The notes beneath the pieces were generated by a model. That model was given only the letters and a program-made list of their open reading frames with translations. It ran no database searches and was not told the DNA's origin. The translations under genes and the position numbers were made by a program. A stretch of 64,000 bases of DNA from Pseudonocardia phyllosphaerae (lineage in GTDB: Bacteria; Actinomycetota; Actinomycetes; Mycobacteriales; Pseudonocardiaceae): contig NZ_JBKGXS010000004.1 of NCBI RefSeq assembly GCF_046546475.1, forward strand, positions 1-64,000, read 5' to 3'. Below are positions 44,716-53,090 of this stretch, piece by piece. Every line of letters begins with the position of its first letter. Position 1 is the first letter of the stretch.

Positions 44716-44767
44716 GAGACTGTTCCGACGGCCCGATGGGGGAGATTCACGTGACGGGGAGCGCACG

Positions 44768-45595
44768 ATGGGACGGCTGACGGTACGCCGTCCGGTGCTT
44801 CGCCTCACTCCGGACGGTGGCACCCGGCAGCGCCCGGACACGCTGGTGTCCGAGGAGCCGCTGGAGATCCGGGTCGGCGGCAAGCCGCTGTCGGTGACGA
44901 TGCGGACCCCGGGCCACGACGTGGAGCTCGCGCACGGGTTCCTGCTCACCGAGGGCGTCATCGCCACCGAGTCCGACGTGGCGGGCGCCCGCTACTGCAA
45001 CTCGGTCGACGAGGACGGGCACAACACCTACAACGTGCTCGACGTCGACCTCGCCGCCGGTGTCGCGCCGCCGGACGCGTCGGTGGAGCGGAACTTCTAC
45101 ACCACGTCGTCGTGCGGTGTGTGCGGGAAGGCGTCGCTGGACGCGGTGAAGCTGAAGACCCGGCACTCCCCCGCCGAGGACCCGCTGCGGATCAAGCGCG
45201 AGACACTGATCTCGCTGCCGGACCGGCTGCGGGAGAACCAGAAGGTCTTCGGCTCCACCGGTGGCCTGCACGCCGCGGCGCTCTTCGACGCCGACGGCGA
45301 GCTGCTGGTCGCGCGCGAGGACGTCGGCCGGCACAACGCCGTCGACAAGGTCCTGGGCCGCATGCTCATGGACGGCCGGATCCCCGCCTCGGAGACCATC
45401 CTGCAGGTCTCCGGGCGGGCGTCGTTCGAGCTGGTGCAGAAGGCCGTCATGGCCGGTGTGCCGATGCTCGCCGCGGTGTCCGCGCCGTCGTCGCTGGCGG
45501 TCGAGCTGGCCGAGGAGTCCGGGATGACCCTCGTCGGCTTCCTGCGCGGGGAGACCGGGAACGTCTACACCGGCTCCGAGCGCATCGAGCTCTGA
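44768..45595 (+). CDS. fdhD: formate dehydrogenase accessory sulfurtransferase FdhD
   Basis: The 275-residue protein is FdhD, which transfers sulfur to the molybdenum cofactor of formate dehydrogenases. The catalytic pair is C116 and C119 in TTSSCGVCGKAS. Other motifs are EEPLEIRVGG, HGFLLTEGVI, GLHAAALFD, REDVGRHNAVDKVLGRML and SGRASFELVQKA. It is divergent from mobA, 135 bases away. The 3' end overlaps the convergent EamA transporter gene by 31 bases. FdhD next to mobA and the dehydrogenase argues the locus is functional rather than decaying. Confidence 0.96.
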   Translation: MGRLTVRRPVLRLTPDGGTRQRPDTLVSEEPLEIRVGGKPLSVTMRTPGHDVELAHGFLLTEGVIATESDVAGARYCNSVDEDGHNTYNVLDVDLAAGVAPPDASVERNFYTTSSCGVCGKASLDAVKLKTRHSPAEDPLRIKRETLISLPDRLRENQKVFGSTGGLHAAALFDADGELLVAREDVGRHNAVDKVLGRMLMDGRIPASETILQVSGRASFELVQKAVMAGVPMLAAVSAPSSLAVELAEESGMTLVGFLRGETGNVYTGSERIEL

Positions 45596-46575
45596 TCCCG
45601 GCTCGCCCGTGCCGCACGGGGCGGGCGAGCCACCCAGGCGACGGTTCCGACGACGACCACGCAGCCCAGCACCTGCCACACGTTCAGCTGCTCGCCGAGC
45701 ACGATCATGCCGAACACCACCGACAGCACCGGGTGGGCCAGCAGCAGCGCCGAGGCGGTGCCCGAGGGCAGCCCGGCCGAGCCGCGGCCGATCAGGAGCC
45801 AGGACACGACCTGCCCGGTCAGCGCCAGCACGATCAGCCAGGCCCAGCTGTGCGCGGGCAGCGACACCTCGATCCCACCGGTCAGCAGGCCCGCGACGCC
45901 GCTGACGACGCCTGCGGCGACGGTCGCGAGCATCACCGGGGTCACCATGTGCCGCGGCTGCTGCTGCGCCGCGGTGCGGTTGAGGTAGAGGAACCCGGAG
46001 TACGCGACCCCGGCCAGGGTGCCGAGCAGCGCGCCGTGCACCGGGTCCGGTCCGCTGACCCCGGCGCCGAGGGCTCCCCCGGCGAGCGCGATGCCGCCCA
46101 GCAGCAGCGGCGCGGCGAGCAGCAGCCGCGGCGCGATCTTCTCCCGGGCCACGGCCCAGGCGATCAGCGGCAGCGCGACGACCTGCACGTTCAGTACGAC
46201 GTTCGCGATGCCCGCGCCCGACTCCAGGACCGCGCGGGTCCACAGCAGGAAGTCCGCGCCCAGGAACAGCCCCGACAGCAGCGCACGGCCGACGTACCGC
46301 AGCGACACCGCACCGTGCCGCCGGTACTCCGCGACCGCCCACGGGACCAGCACGACCAGCGCCAGCGCGCAGCGCCAGAACGACGCCGTCGCGGCGCCGG
46401 TGTCGGCCAGCGCGACGAGGATGCCGGTCCAGGACAGGACGGCGGCACCCATCAGGAGCGAGCCTGCGGACTGCAGGTCGAACCCTGCGCGGGCGGTCGA
46501 CGACGGAGCGTGGTCGGCGGTTGCGGTCGGTGTGGATGCGGACACAGTCGGGTCGAGTCGGGTCGGTGCGGACAT
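45565..46575 (-). CDS. EamA/DMT-family transporter
   Basis: A 336-residue membrane protein with ten predicted helices in two EamA repeats; segments such as SWTGILVALADTGAATASFW and ASALLLAHPVLSVVFGMIVL are typical, the latter followed by GEQLNVWQVLGCVVVVG. Members export amino acids or related metabolites; substrate unknown. ATG 46575 is taken as start since the frame further upstream enters the divergent LysR promoter region. About 35 disordered residues precede the first helix. It is divergent from the LysR gene, which likely controls it. Confidence 0.88.
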   Translation of the reverse strand: MSAPTRLDPTVSASTPTATADHAPSSTARAGFDLQSAGSLLMGAAVLSWTGILVALADTGAATASFWRCALALVVLVPWAVAEYRRHGAVSLRYVGRALLSGLFLGADFLLWTRAVLESGAGIANVVLNVQVVALPLIAWAVAREKIAPRLLLAAPLLLGGIALAGGALGAGVSGPDPVHGALLGTLAGVAYSGFLYLNRTAAQQQPRHMVTPVMLATVAAGVVSGVAGLLTGGIEVSLPAHSWAWLIVLALTGQVVSWLLIGRGSAGLPSGTASALLLAHPVLSVVFGMIVLGEQLNVWQVLGCVVVVGTVAWVARPPRAARASRDQSSMRSEPV

Positions 46576-46648
46576 GACAACCACGATGCCGTCGCCAACC
46601 ACAAACTTCCAATGAGTGTTTCTGCGGTGTTCCGCTAAGATTGCCTAC

Positions 46649-47572
46649 GTGATTTCGTGGGAGCGTCTCCGGGTGTTCGACGCCATCGCCGAGCACGGCT
46701 CGGTCGGATCGGCGGCCGAGGCCCTGCACATCACCGGCCCGGCCGTCACCCAGCAGCTGCGCAAGCTCGAACGCGAGACCGGCAGCAAGCTCGTCGAGCC
46801 CGACGGGCGCGGCATCCGCCTCACCGCGGCCGGTTACGTCCTGGCCCGGCACGCCCGCGAGGTCGCGGGGTCGGTCGCCGACGCCCAGCGCGAGCTGGCG
46901 GGATTGCAGGACGAGGTCGCCGGGCCGCTGCGGATCGGGTCGCTCGCCAGCGCACTGCGCGCGCTCATGCCCGAGGTGCTCAACGTGCTCACCGCCGCGC
47001 ACCCGCGGCTGGTCCCGAGCCTGCGCGACGGCGAGGTGTTCGACCTGCTGCCCGCGCTGCGCTCCCGCGACCTCGACGCGGTGCTGCTGGAGAGCTGGAC
47101 CAACCGGCCCGAGCGGATCCCGGCCGGGGTCCGGACGACGACGCTGGTCACCGAGCCGGTCATGCTCGCCGTCCCCGAGGACCATGCGATCGCCGACCGC
47201 TACCCCGCCCCGCTCGCCGAGCTGGCCGGCGAGGTGTGGACCTCGTGCCCGGTCGGGACCGGGGCCTACGGGGCGCTGGTGCAGCTGATGCGCACCCACC
47301 ACGTCGAGCCGGACATCCGGTACCTGGTCACCGACTTCACCACCCAGCTCAGCCTGGTACGGGCCGGCCTGGCCATCGCGACGGTGCCGGGCATCGCCGC
47401 GGTCCCGCCGCCGCCCGGGGTGCGGTTCCTGTCGTGCGTGCCCGCGATCGGGCGGTCACTGGTCGTCGCGACCCGGGAGCAGGACACCGAGCTGCCCGCA
47501 CTGCAGGCGCTGATCGGGGCACTGCGCGACGCGGCGCGGACAGCAGTGGAGGCGGCCCCGGAGCCGAGCTGA
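46649..47572 (+). CDS. LysR-family transcriptional regulator
   Basis: The 307-residue protein has the N-terminal LysR winged helix (WERLRVFDAIAEHGSVGSAA then EALHITGPAVTQQLRKLERE) and a C-terminal periplasmic-binding-protein-like effector domain. It is divergent from the EamA transporter with a 73-base gap, the classical arrangement in which the regulator controls the exporter. GTG 46649 gives the usual short N-terminus. The gap contains aaac and gttt half-sites at 46603-46606 and 46618-46621, compatible with a LysR site but not diagnostic. Confidence 0.9.
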   Translation: MISWERLRVFDAIAEHGSVGSAAEALHITGPAVTQQLRKLERETGSKLVEPDGRGIRLTAAGYVLARHAREVAGSVADAQRELAGLQDEVAGPLRIGSLASALRALMPEVLNVLTAAHPRLVPSLRDGEVFDLLPALRSRDLDAVLLESWTNRPERIPAGVRTTTLVTEPVMLAVPEDHAIADRYPAPLAELAGEVWTSCPVGTGAYGALVQLMRTHHVEPDIRYLVTDFTTQLSLVRAGLAIATVPGIAAVPPPPGVRFLSCVPAIGRSLVVATREQDTELPALQALIGALRDAARTAVEAAPEPS

Positions 47573-47607
47573 GGGCTCCCGGGCCGGTGCCGAGCCCGCG
47601 GCTCAGC
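47568..47607. terminator. hairpin between convergent LysR and SRPBCC genes
   Basis: gggctc (47573-47578) pairs with gagccc (47592-47597), and gctgag (47568-47573) can pair with ctcagc (47602-47607). It spans both stop codons of the convergent genes. Confidence 0.4.
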
Positions 47608-48094
47608 GCTGCCGTGCGTGCAGGTGGCGCAGCAGGTTCGCGGCGAAGCGGTCCCCGGTCGCGTCCATCGTCGCGCGCATCGTGCGCTCCACGACCGGGG
47701 CCGCGAGCCGGGACAGCGGCATGTCGACGGTCAGCGTCAGCGCGATCTGCAGATGGGTCGCCGGTGTCCCGTCGGCCTCGGGCTCGGCGTCGGTGAGCGT
47801 GTAGTGCCCCTCGGCGCCGGCCCACTCGGTCACCCCTGGCGGCGGGTCGTGGGTGAAGTCGATCGACTTCCCCTCGGTGAAGACCATCCGCTCGGTGAAC
47901 ACCGGCTTGATCCCGACCCCGAGCACGGCGAGGCGCACCATGTGCCAGCGCCAGCGGTCGCCGTCGGCCTCGATCCGGTTGAGCAGCGGGGTCAGCTTCG
48001 GGAGCACGACCGGGTCGGTGAGGACCTTCCAGATCGCCATCCGGTCCGCGAGGACGACCGCCTCGGACTCGGTCGTGGCCGAGAACCCGGTCAG
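47603..48094 (-). CDS. SRPBCC-domain protein translationally coupled to prcA
   Basis: A 163-residue protein of the START/SRPBCC superfamily: after TESEAVVLADRMAIWKVLTD, the central strands RWHMVRLAVLGVGIKPVFTE and the long C-terminal helix MDATGDRFAANLLRHLHAR are typical. No ATG, GTG or TTG start is available at the expected N-terminus; the best start is CTG 48094-48092, which overlaps the prcA stop TGA (48093-48091) and has GAGGG upstream. The ligand is unknown. As the last gene of the pup-prcB-prcA operon it may work with the proteasome, which is only positional inference. Confidence 0.75.
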   Translation of the reverse strand: MTGFSATTESEAVVLADRMAIWKVLTDPVVLPKLTPLLNRIEADGDRWRWHMVRLAVLGVGIKPVFTERMVFTEGKSIDFTHDPPPGVTEWAGAEGHYTLTDAEPEADGTPATHLQIALTLTVDMPLSRLAAPVVERTMRATMDATGDRFAANLLRHLHARQR

Positions 48095-48903
48095 GACGAC
48101 CCGCCCTCGTCGAGCGCGCCCCCCGCGGCCGGGGAGTCGTCGCCACCGGCGATGTCGGCCTCGCCGTCGGCGGTGCCGCGGTTCGCGGCCGGGAGCAGCT
48201 CGGTCAGCGCGTCGCCCTCGATCCGGCGGAACGTGCGGCGCGGCCGGGAGCGGTCGAGGATCGCGACCTCGAGCGCGTCCGCGCCCAGCAGCCGCGGCTC
48301 GGAGCTGCCGTTCCCCGACGACGCCGGGTCCGCCCCGGGCACCTGCAGCCCGCCGAGCGCGACGCCGATCGCGCCGGGCAGGTCCAGGTCGTGGTCGTAG
48401 GTCTCCCCCAGCTTGGTGGAGATCGGCTCGGTCTGGCCGCCCATCACGATGTAGCGCGGCTCGTCGGTGATCGAGCCGTCGTAGGTGATGCGGTAGAGGT
48501 GGTCGTCGGCCTGCCGGGCGCCGACGTCGGCGACGCACAGCTCCACCTCGAACGGCTTCTGCTGCTCGACGAAGCTGGTGCCCAGCACCTGCGCGTAGGC
48601 GTTGGCCAGCATCCGGCCGGTGACGTCGCGGCGGTCGTAGGTGAAGCCGCGGAAGTCCGCCATCCGGATCCCGGCGGTCCGCAGGTTCTCGAACTCGTTG
48701 TACCGGCCGACGGCGGCGAAGCCGATCCGGTCGTAGATCTCCGAGACCTTGCGCAGCGAGGTGCCGCGGTTCTCGGCGACGAACAACACGCCGCCGGAGT
48801 AGGTCAGCGCCACGACGCTGCGGCCGCGGCTGATGCCCTTGCGGGCCAGCTCGGACCGGTCGCGCAGCAGCTGGTCGACGGAGGAGTAGAACGGCATCGT
48901 CAT
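48091..48903 (-). CDS. prcA: proteasome subunit alpha
   Basis: The 270-residue alpha subunit forms the outer rings of the 20S proteasome. It starts MPFYSSVDQLLRDRSELARK and continues GISRGRSVVALTYSGGVLFV and YDRIGFAAVGRYNEFENLR. The first residues form the gate. The tail after about residue 190 is longer than in M. tuberculosis and is acidic and Gly/Ser-rich. It follows prcB by 69 bases and ends overlapping the SRPBCC gene. Confidence 0.95.
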   Translation of the reverse strand: MTMPFYSSVDQLLRDRSELARKGISRGRSVVALTYSGGVLFVAENRGTSLRKVSEIYDRIGFAAVGRYNEFENLRTAGIRMADFRGFTYDRRDVTGRMLANAYAQVLGTSFVEQQKPFEVELCVADVGARQADDHLYRITYDGSITDEPRYIVMGGQTEPISTKLGETYDHDLDLPGAIGVALGGLQVPGADPASSGNGSSEPRLLGADALEVAILDRSRPRRTFRRIEGDALTELLPAANRGTADGEADIAGGDDSPAAGGALDEGGSS

Positions 48904-48972
48904 GGGAAGCGCTCCAGTGGCTCGTGCTCGGCGGGGCTCCGCGGAACCGCCGCGGGGTGCGGGGGTCGGGGC

Positions 48973-49878
48973 CTAGCGGGGTCCGCCGGGACGCTCGCGG
49001 CGCCCGGCGATCACCTCGTCGACCACGGCGGCGATCTCCGGCTCCTCGCGCCGGTGGGCGCCCTCGGCGGTGATCGCGACGACCACCGGGTAGATCTTCC
49101 GGACGGTGTCCGGGCCGCCGGTGGCGGTGTCGTCGTCGGCGGCGTCGTAGAGCGCCTCGACGGCCGTGCGCACCGCACCGGACAGGTCGGCGCCGGCGTC
49201 GTAGAGCTTCTTGAGCGAGGACTTCGCGAACACCGAGCCGGAGCCGACGGCGTGGAAGCCGAGGTGCTCGTCGTAGCGGCCGCCGGTGGGGTCGAAGGTG
49301 ACGATCCGGCCGGCCTGCGCGGGCTCGGCCTCGGTGTCGTACCCGGCGAACAGCGGGACCACGACGAAGCCCTGCATGGCGGCACCGAGGTTCTGGCGCA
49401 CCATCCCGGCGAGCTTGTTGGCCTTGCCGTCGAGCGACAGCGGCACGTACTCGGTCTTCTCGTAGTGCTCGAGGTCCACGCTGAACAGCCGGACCATCTC
49501 CAGCGCGATGCCCGCGGAGCCGGCGATGCCGACCGCGGAGAACTCGTCGGTGACGAAGACCTTCTCGATGTCGCGCTGGGCGATCACGTTGCCCGAGGTC
49601 GCGCGCCGGTCACCGGCGATGACGACGCCGTCGGCGAAGGTCAGCGCGACGATCGTGGTGCCGTGCGGGACGCCGAGACGGTCCGCGGTGCTCGATCCGG
49701 ACGCGGCGGGCATCGGGGCGGACGCGGTGCCGGCACCGGGAAGCAGGTGCGGCGCGGCGGAGCCGAGGAAGTCGGTGAAGGACTGCGAACCGGTGCGGAA
49801 GCCGTCGAGGCCGCCGGAGCGGTGGCCGGACAGCGGGTCGGCGGATCCTGCGGGGTGGGCCGGCGGCCGGAACTCCAT
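48973..49878 (-). CDS. prcB: proteasome subunit beta
   Basis: The 301-residue precursor has a propeptide of about 73 residues; cleavage before T74 in VPHG-TTIVALTF would expose the catalytic N-terminal threonine. The active-site Asp and Lys positions are in AGDRRATSGNVIAQRDIEKV, and SAVGIAGSAG follows. ATG 49878 gives MEFRPPAHP, typical of the family propeptide. Together with PrcA it makes the 20S core that degrades pupylated proteins. It lies between pup and prcA. Confidence 0.95.
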   Translation of the reverse strand: MEFRPPAHPAGSADPLSGHRSGGLDGFRTGSQSFTDFLGSAAPHLLPGAGTASAPMPAASGSSTADRLGVPHGTTIVALTFADGVVIAGDRRATSGNVIAQRDIEKVFVTDEFSAVGIAGSAGIALEMVRLFSVDLEHYEKTEYVPLSLDGKANKLAGMVRQNLGAAMQGFVVVPLFAGYDTEAEPAQAGRIVTFDPTGGRYDEHLGFHAVGSGSVFAKSSLKKLYDAGADLSGAVRTAVEALYDAADDDTATGGPDTVRKIYPVVVAITAEGAHRREEPEIAAVVDEVIAGRRERPGGPR

Positions 49879-50012
49879 GATCGGGGACGAGCCTCTCGTT
49901 CTCGGGTCGTACGCCGGCGGTTCCGCCTGAGGCGGCCTGCTCCGGCACGGCCGGGCCCGCACTTCCCGCGGGCCCGGCCGGGACGGTTACTGCTGCTGCC
50001 GGACGGGCGGCG

Positions 50013-50210
50013 TCACTCGCCGCCCTTCTGCACGTAGGACCGGACGAAGTCCTCCGCGTTCTCCTCCAGCACGTCGTCGATCTCGTCGAGGATGGTGTCG
50101 ACGTCCTCGCCGAGCTTCTCGCGGCGCTCCTGTCCGGCTCCGGACTCGGCCTCGGCCGACTCGTCGTCGCCGTCGCCACCGCCCTGGCGTTTGGTCTGCT
50201 CCTGCGACAT
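50013..50210 (-). CDS. pup: prokaryotic ubiquitin-like protein Pup
   Basis: A 65-residue, largely disordered protein ending FVRSYVQKGGE. The central helix EDVDTILDEIDDVLEENAED is the Mpa-binding coil. It ends in Glu rather than the Gln of the mycobacterial form, so it does not need deamidation before PafA can use it. ATG 50210 has GAGGAGG just upstream. It lies between dop and prcB. Confidence 0.96.
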   Translation of the reverse strand: MSQEQTKRQGGGDGDDESAEAESGAGQERREKLGEDVDTILDEIDDVLEENAEDFVRSYVQKGGE

Positions 50211-50376
50211 GACGCCTCCTCATCCCTTGCGAGGTCCCGGCCGAGCTGATCGGCGGGTACGGGTCCCACCTTACCGACCGGGACCGACAAAATCGCCTGT
50301 TCCGTGCTCCGGAGGTGGCGTGCGCGTCACCACGTGTGCACGCGCGGTGAACCTCCGCGCCCGTACCGGGGCGGGG

Positions 50377-51903
50377 TCAGTGCGCGGTCAGCTTGTCCAC
50401 CAGCTCCTCGGCGCTGGACACCGCGTCGAACAGCTCCCCCACGTGCTTACGGGTGCCGCGCAACGGTTCCAGCGTCGGGATCCGGACCAGGGACTCGCGT
50501 CCGAGGTCGAAGATGACCGAGTCCCAGGACGCGGCGGCCACCTCCACCGGGTAACGCCGCATGCACGACCCGCGGAAGAACGCCCGGGTGTCCTCCGGGG
50601 GCTCGGTCACCGCGGCGGCGACCTCCTCCTCGGTGACCAGCCTGCGCATCGACCCGCGGGTGACGAGCCGGTTGTAGAGGCCCTTGGCCAGCCGCACGTC
50701 GGAGTACTGCAGGTCGACCATGCCCAGGCGCCCGGACGCCCAGCTCAGCCCGTCGCGTTCGCGGTAGGCCTCGAGCAGCTTGAGCTTCGCGGTCCAGTCC
50801 AGCCGGTCCGCGGTGAGCATCGGGTCGCGCTCGAGGTCGGCGAGCACCGACTCCCACTCCTCGACGACCTCGCGGGTGTCGGAGTCCCACTGGCCGCGGT
50901 CGGCCGAGACGGTCTCCTCCAGGTAGGCCACGGCGCGGGCGCAGTACTCCTGCTGCAGCTGCAGCCCGGTCATCTTCCGCCCGTCGGCCAGGTCCACGGT
51001 CCGCTGCAGCGACGGGTCGTGGCTGATCCGGGCCACGGACTTGACCGGCTCGGCCAGGCGCAGGTCCTCGAAGCTGCGGCCGTGCTCGATCATGTCCAGC
51101 ACCAGCGCGGTGGTGCCGACCTTCAGCAGCGTGGCGACCTCGGAGAGGTTCGCGTCGCCGATGATCACGTGCAGCCTGCGGTACTTGTCGGCGTCGGCGT
51201 GCGGCTCGTCGCGGGTGTTGATGATGCCGCGCTTGAGCGTGGTCTCCAGGCCGACCTCGACCTCGATGTAGTCCGAGCGCTGCGCGAGCTGGTAGCCGGG
51301 CTCGTCGCCCTGCTGGCCCAGGCCGACCCGCCCGGTGCCGCACACGACCTGCCGGGACACGAAGAACGGCGTGAGCCCGCCGACGATCGCCGGGAACGAG
51401 GTCGTGCGGGCCATCAGGTAGTTCTCGTGCGAGCCGTAGCTCGCGCCCTTGCCGTCGACGTTGTTCTTGTACAGCTGCATCCGCGGCGCACCGGGCACGG
51501 TGGCGGCCCGGTTCGCGGCCTCCAGCATGATCCGCTCGCCTGCCTTGTCCCACACCACGGCGTCGCGCGGGGTGAGGACCTCCGGCGTCGAGTACTCGGG
51601 GTGGGCGTGGTCGACGTAGAGCCGGGCGCCGTTGGTGAGGATGACGTTGGCGGCGCCCAGGTCGTCGAGGTCGGTGTCGAGCTGCGGGGCCAGCGACGGC
51701 GCCGAGAGGTCGAAGCCGCGGGCGTCGCGCAGCGGGGACTCCACCTCGTAGTCCCAGCGGGCGCGCCGGTTGCGTGGGATGTCCGCGGCGGCGGCGTAGG
51801 CGAGCACGACCTGGGTGGAGGTCACGACGGGGTTGGCCGTCGGGTCCCCCGGCACCGCGATGCCGTACTCGACCTCGGTGCCCATGATCCGGCGGGCGGT
51901 CAC
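50377..51903 (-). CDS. dop: depupylase/Pup deamidase Dop
   Basis: The 508-residue paralogue of PafA. Motifs are IMGTEVEYGIAVPGD, the Dop-specific loop around residues 50-80 (RARWDYEVESPLRDARGFDL), the catalytic Asp at 98 (ARLYVDHAHPEYSTPE), LYKNNVDGKGASYGSHENYL and IINTRDEPHADADKYRRLHV. It removes Pup from conjugates; its deamidase activity is unnecessary for this GGE-type Pup. GTG 51903 is used; ATG 51885 is close by. It heads the dop-pup-prcB-prcA cluster, with a 166-base gap before pup. Confidence 0.95.
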   Translation of the reverse strand: MTARRIMGTEVEYGIAVPGDPTANPVVTSTQVVLAYAAAADIPRNRRARWDYEVESPLRDARGFDLSAPSLAPQLDTDLDDLGAANVILTNGARLYVDHAHPEYSTPEVLTPRDAVVWDKAGERIMLEAANRAATVPGAPRMQLYKNNVDGKGASYGSHENYLMARTTSFPAIVGGLTPFFVSRQVVCGTGRVGLGQQGDEPGYQLAQRSDYIEVEVGLETTLKRGIINTRDEPHADADKYRRLHVIIGDANLSEVATLLKVGTTALVLDMIEHGRSFEDLRLAEPVKSVARISHDPSLQRTVDLADGRKMTGLQLQQEYCARAVAYLEETVSADRGQWDSDTREVVEEWESVLADLERDPMLTADRLDWTAKLKLLEAYRERDGLSWASGRLGMVDLQYSDVRLAKGLYNRLVTRGSMRRLVTEEEVAAAVTEPPEDTRAFFRGSCMRRYPVEVAAASWDSVIFDLGRESLVRIPTLEPLRGTRKHVGELFDAVSSAEELVDKLTAH

Positions 51904-52028
51904 GACCGGTTCCCTGCACGAGACTGCATCCGCCGAGCCTAACCGCCACGGCTACCCGCACGCCCGAGATCGAGCGGCGCGCCACCCCCGCTCGGTGGGC
52001 GGCGATCGGTGGGGGAACCATCTCCGGG

Positions 52029-52589
52029 ATGAGCACCGACCCGCGCCGCGAGCGCATCACCGTCTTCGACGCCGCGGGCTCCCCCGCCGGCGTCGCCGAG
52101 CGCGGCGAGGTCTACGACCGCTCGCTGTGGCACGCGACGACCGCGATCGCGCTGCGCAGCACCGACGGCGGCCGGGTCTACGTGCACCGCCGCACCGACA
52201 CCAAGCTCGTGATGCCCGGGCTGTGGGACTGCTGGGCCGGCGGCGTGCTCGACGAGGGTGAGACCCCGGACGGCTGCGCGGCCCGGGAACTGGCCGAGGA
52301 GCTCGGCGTCACCGGGGTGTCGCTGGAGAAACTGTTCACCGTCGCCTTCGACGCCCGCGCGCTGGGCATCGACACCGGGCCCGGCTCCGGCCCGGACGGG
52401 CTGCGCGCCCACGTGCACGCCTACCAGGCGTTCTCCGACGGCCCGGTCTCCCACCAGGCCTCCGAGGTGGCCGAGGGGGCCTGGTGGACCCTCGACGAGC
52501 TGCGCGGACGCCTCGCCGACCCGGCGTGGCCCTGGGTGCCCGACGGCGCCTGGGTCGCCCGCCGCTGGCTGGCCTCATCCGTCGGTTAG
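52029..52589 (+). CDS. Nudix hydrolase (IDI-like)
   Basis: The 186-residue protein has a Nudix box: GGVLDEGETPDGCAARELAE, continuing ELGV, about residues 72-95. It also has the preceding LWHATTAIALRS and VHRRTDTKLVMPGLWDCWAGG regions typical of isopentenyl-diphosphate-isomerase-like Nudix proteins. It hydrolyses or isomerises a nucleoside-diphosphate-like substrate that cannot be named. It is divergent from dop, 125 bases away. Confidence 0.9.
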   Translation: MSTDPRRERITVFDAAGSPAGVAERGEVYDRSLWHATTAIALRSTDGGRVYVHRRTDTKLVMPGLWDCWAGGVLDEGETPDGCAARELAEELGVTGVSLEKLFTVAFDARALGIDTGPGSGPDGLRAHVHAYQAFSDGPVSHQASEVAEGAWWTLDELRGRLADPAWPWVPDGAWVARRWLASSVG

Positions 52590-52605
52590 GGTCCGTCGCC
52601 CGGTC

Positions 52606-52622
52606 GTTTACCCCTGGGTAAC
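52606..52622. promoter_or_regulatory. operator-like palindrome upstream of the small ORF
   Basis: gtttacccctgggtaac at 52606-52622 is an imperfect palindrome (GTT-ACCC arms) in the 157-base gap between the Nudix gene and a small ORF. No regulator is assigned. Confidence 0.3.
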
Positions 52623-52746
52623 ATGCGTCACCCGCCTGCTGGATCGGTTAACACCACGGGGGGTGGGTGACGACGTCCCGGGAAGGCGCCGACGTGGTCG
52701 CCGATGAGGTACCCGAACGCCACGAGAAGTAACCCAGGAGCCCACC

Positions 52747-52986
52747 ATGGTCAGCATCTCGGTCTCGGCCCGCTCCCTCGCCGCCGCCCGGCTGATCGAC
52801 CCGGAGGTGTCGACGGCCGCGGTCCGCGCCGCCGTCGAGGCCGCCGTCGCCGCCGACCGCCGCGAGTCCGCGTCGCCGCGTGACCTGTCCGCTACGACCC
52901 GCCGCGAGCACAGCGCCCGCCGCGAGCCGAGCCGCGCCACCCCGGCCGTCGACGCGGCCGCCGCCGAGCGGGCCGCGGACGTCTGA
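52747..52986 (+). CDS. small alanine/arginine-rich hypothetical protein
   Basis: A 79-residue ORF starting MVSISVSARSLAAARLIDPE. It has an AGGAG ribosome-binding site about 8 bases before ATG 52747. The composition (Ala, Arg, Ser) and lack of any recognised motif make it uncertain, but its start signal and placement in an otherwise empty stretch ending at a strong terminator support it. No function is suggested. Confidence 0.5.
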   Translation: MVSISVSARSLAAARLIDPEVSTAAVRAAVEAAVAADRRESASPRDLSATTRREHSARREPSRATPAVDAAAAERAADV

Positions 52987-53038
52987 GCCTCCGCACTCCC
53001 CCGGGCCGCCCCTGCGCGGACGCGCCCCCGGACGCATC

Positions 53039-53073
53039 GGAGCCCCGGCACCCGCTACGGGTGCCGGGGCTCC
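53039..53073. terminator. strong bidirectional terminator between the small ORF and lpdA
   Basis: ggagccccggcaccc (53039-53053) pairs perfectly with 53059-53073, a 15-bp stem with loop gctac, 18 bases from the lpdA stop. Confidence 0.85.
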
Positions 53074-53090
53074 GGTCGTGCGCGGGTGCC

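Noticed and set aside
43434..44750. Long minus-strand open frame over mobA and the start of fdhA, ending at TGA 43434
   Set aside because: Only its last 88 codons are real (fdhA before selenocysteine). The rest is out of frame with mobA and shows no domain.
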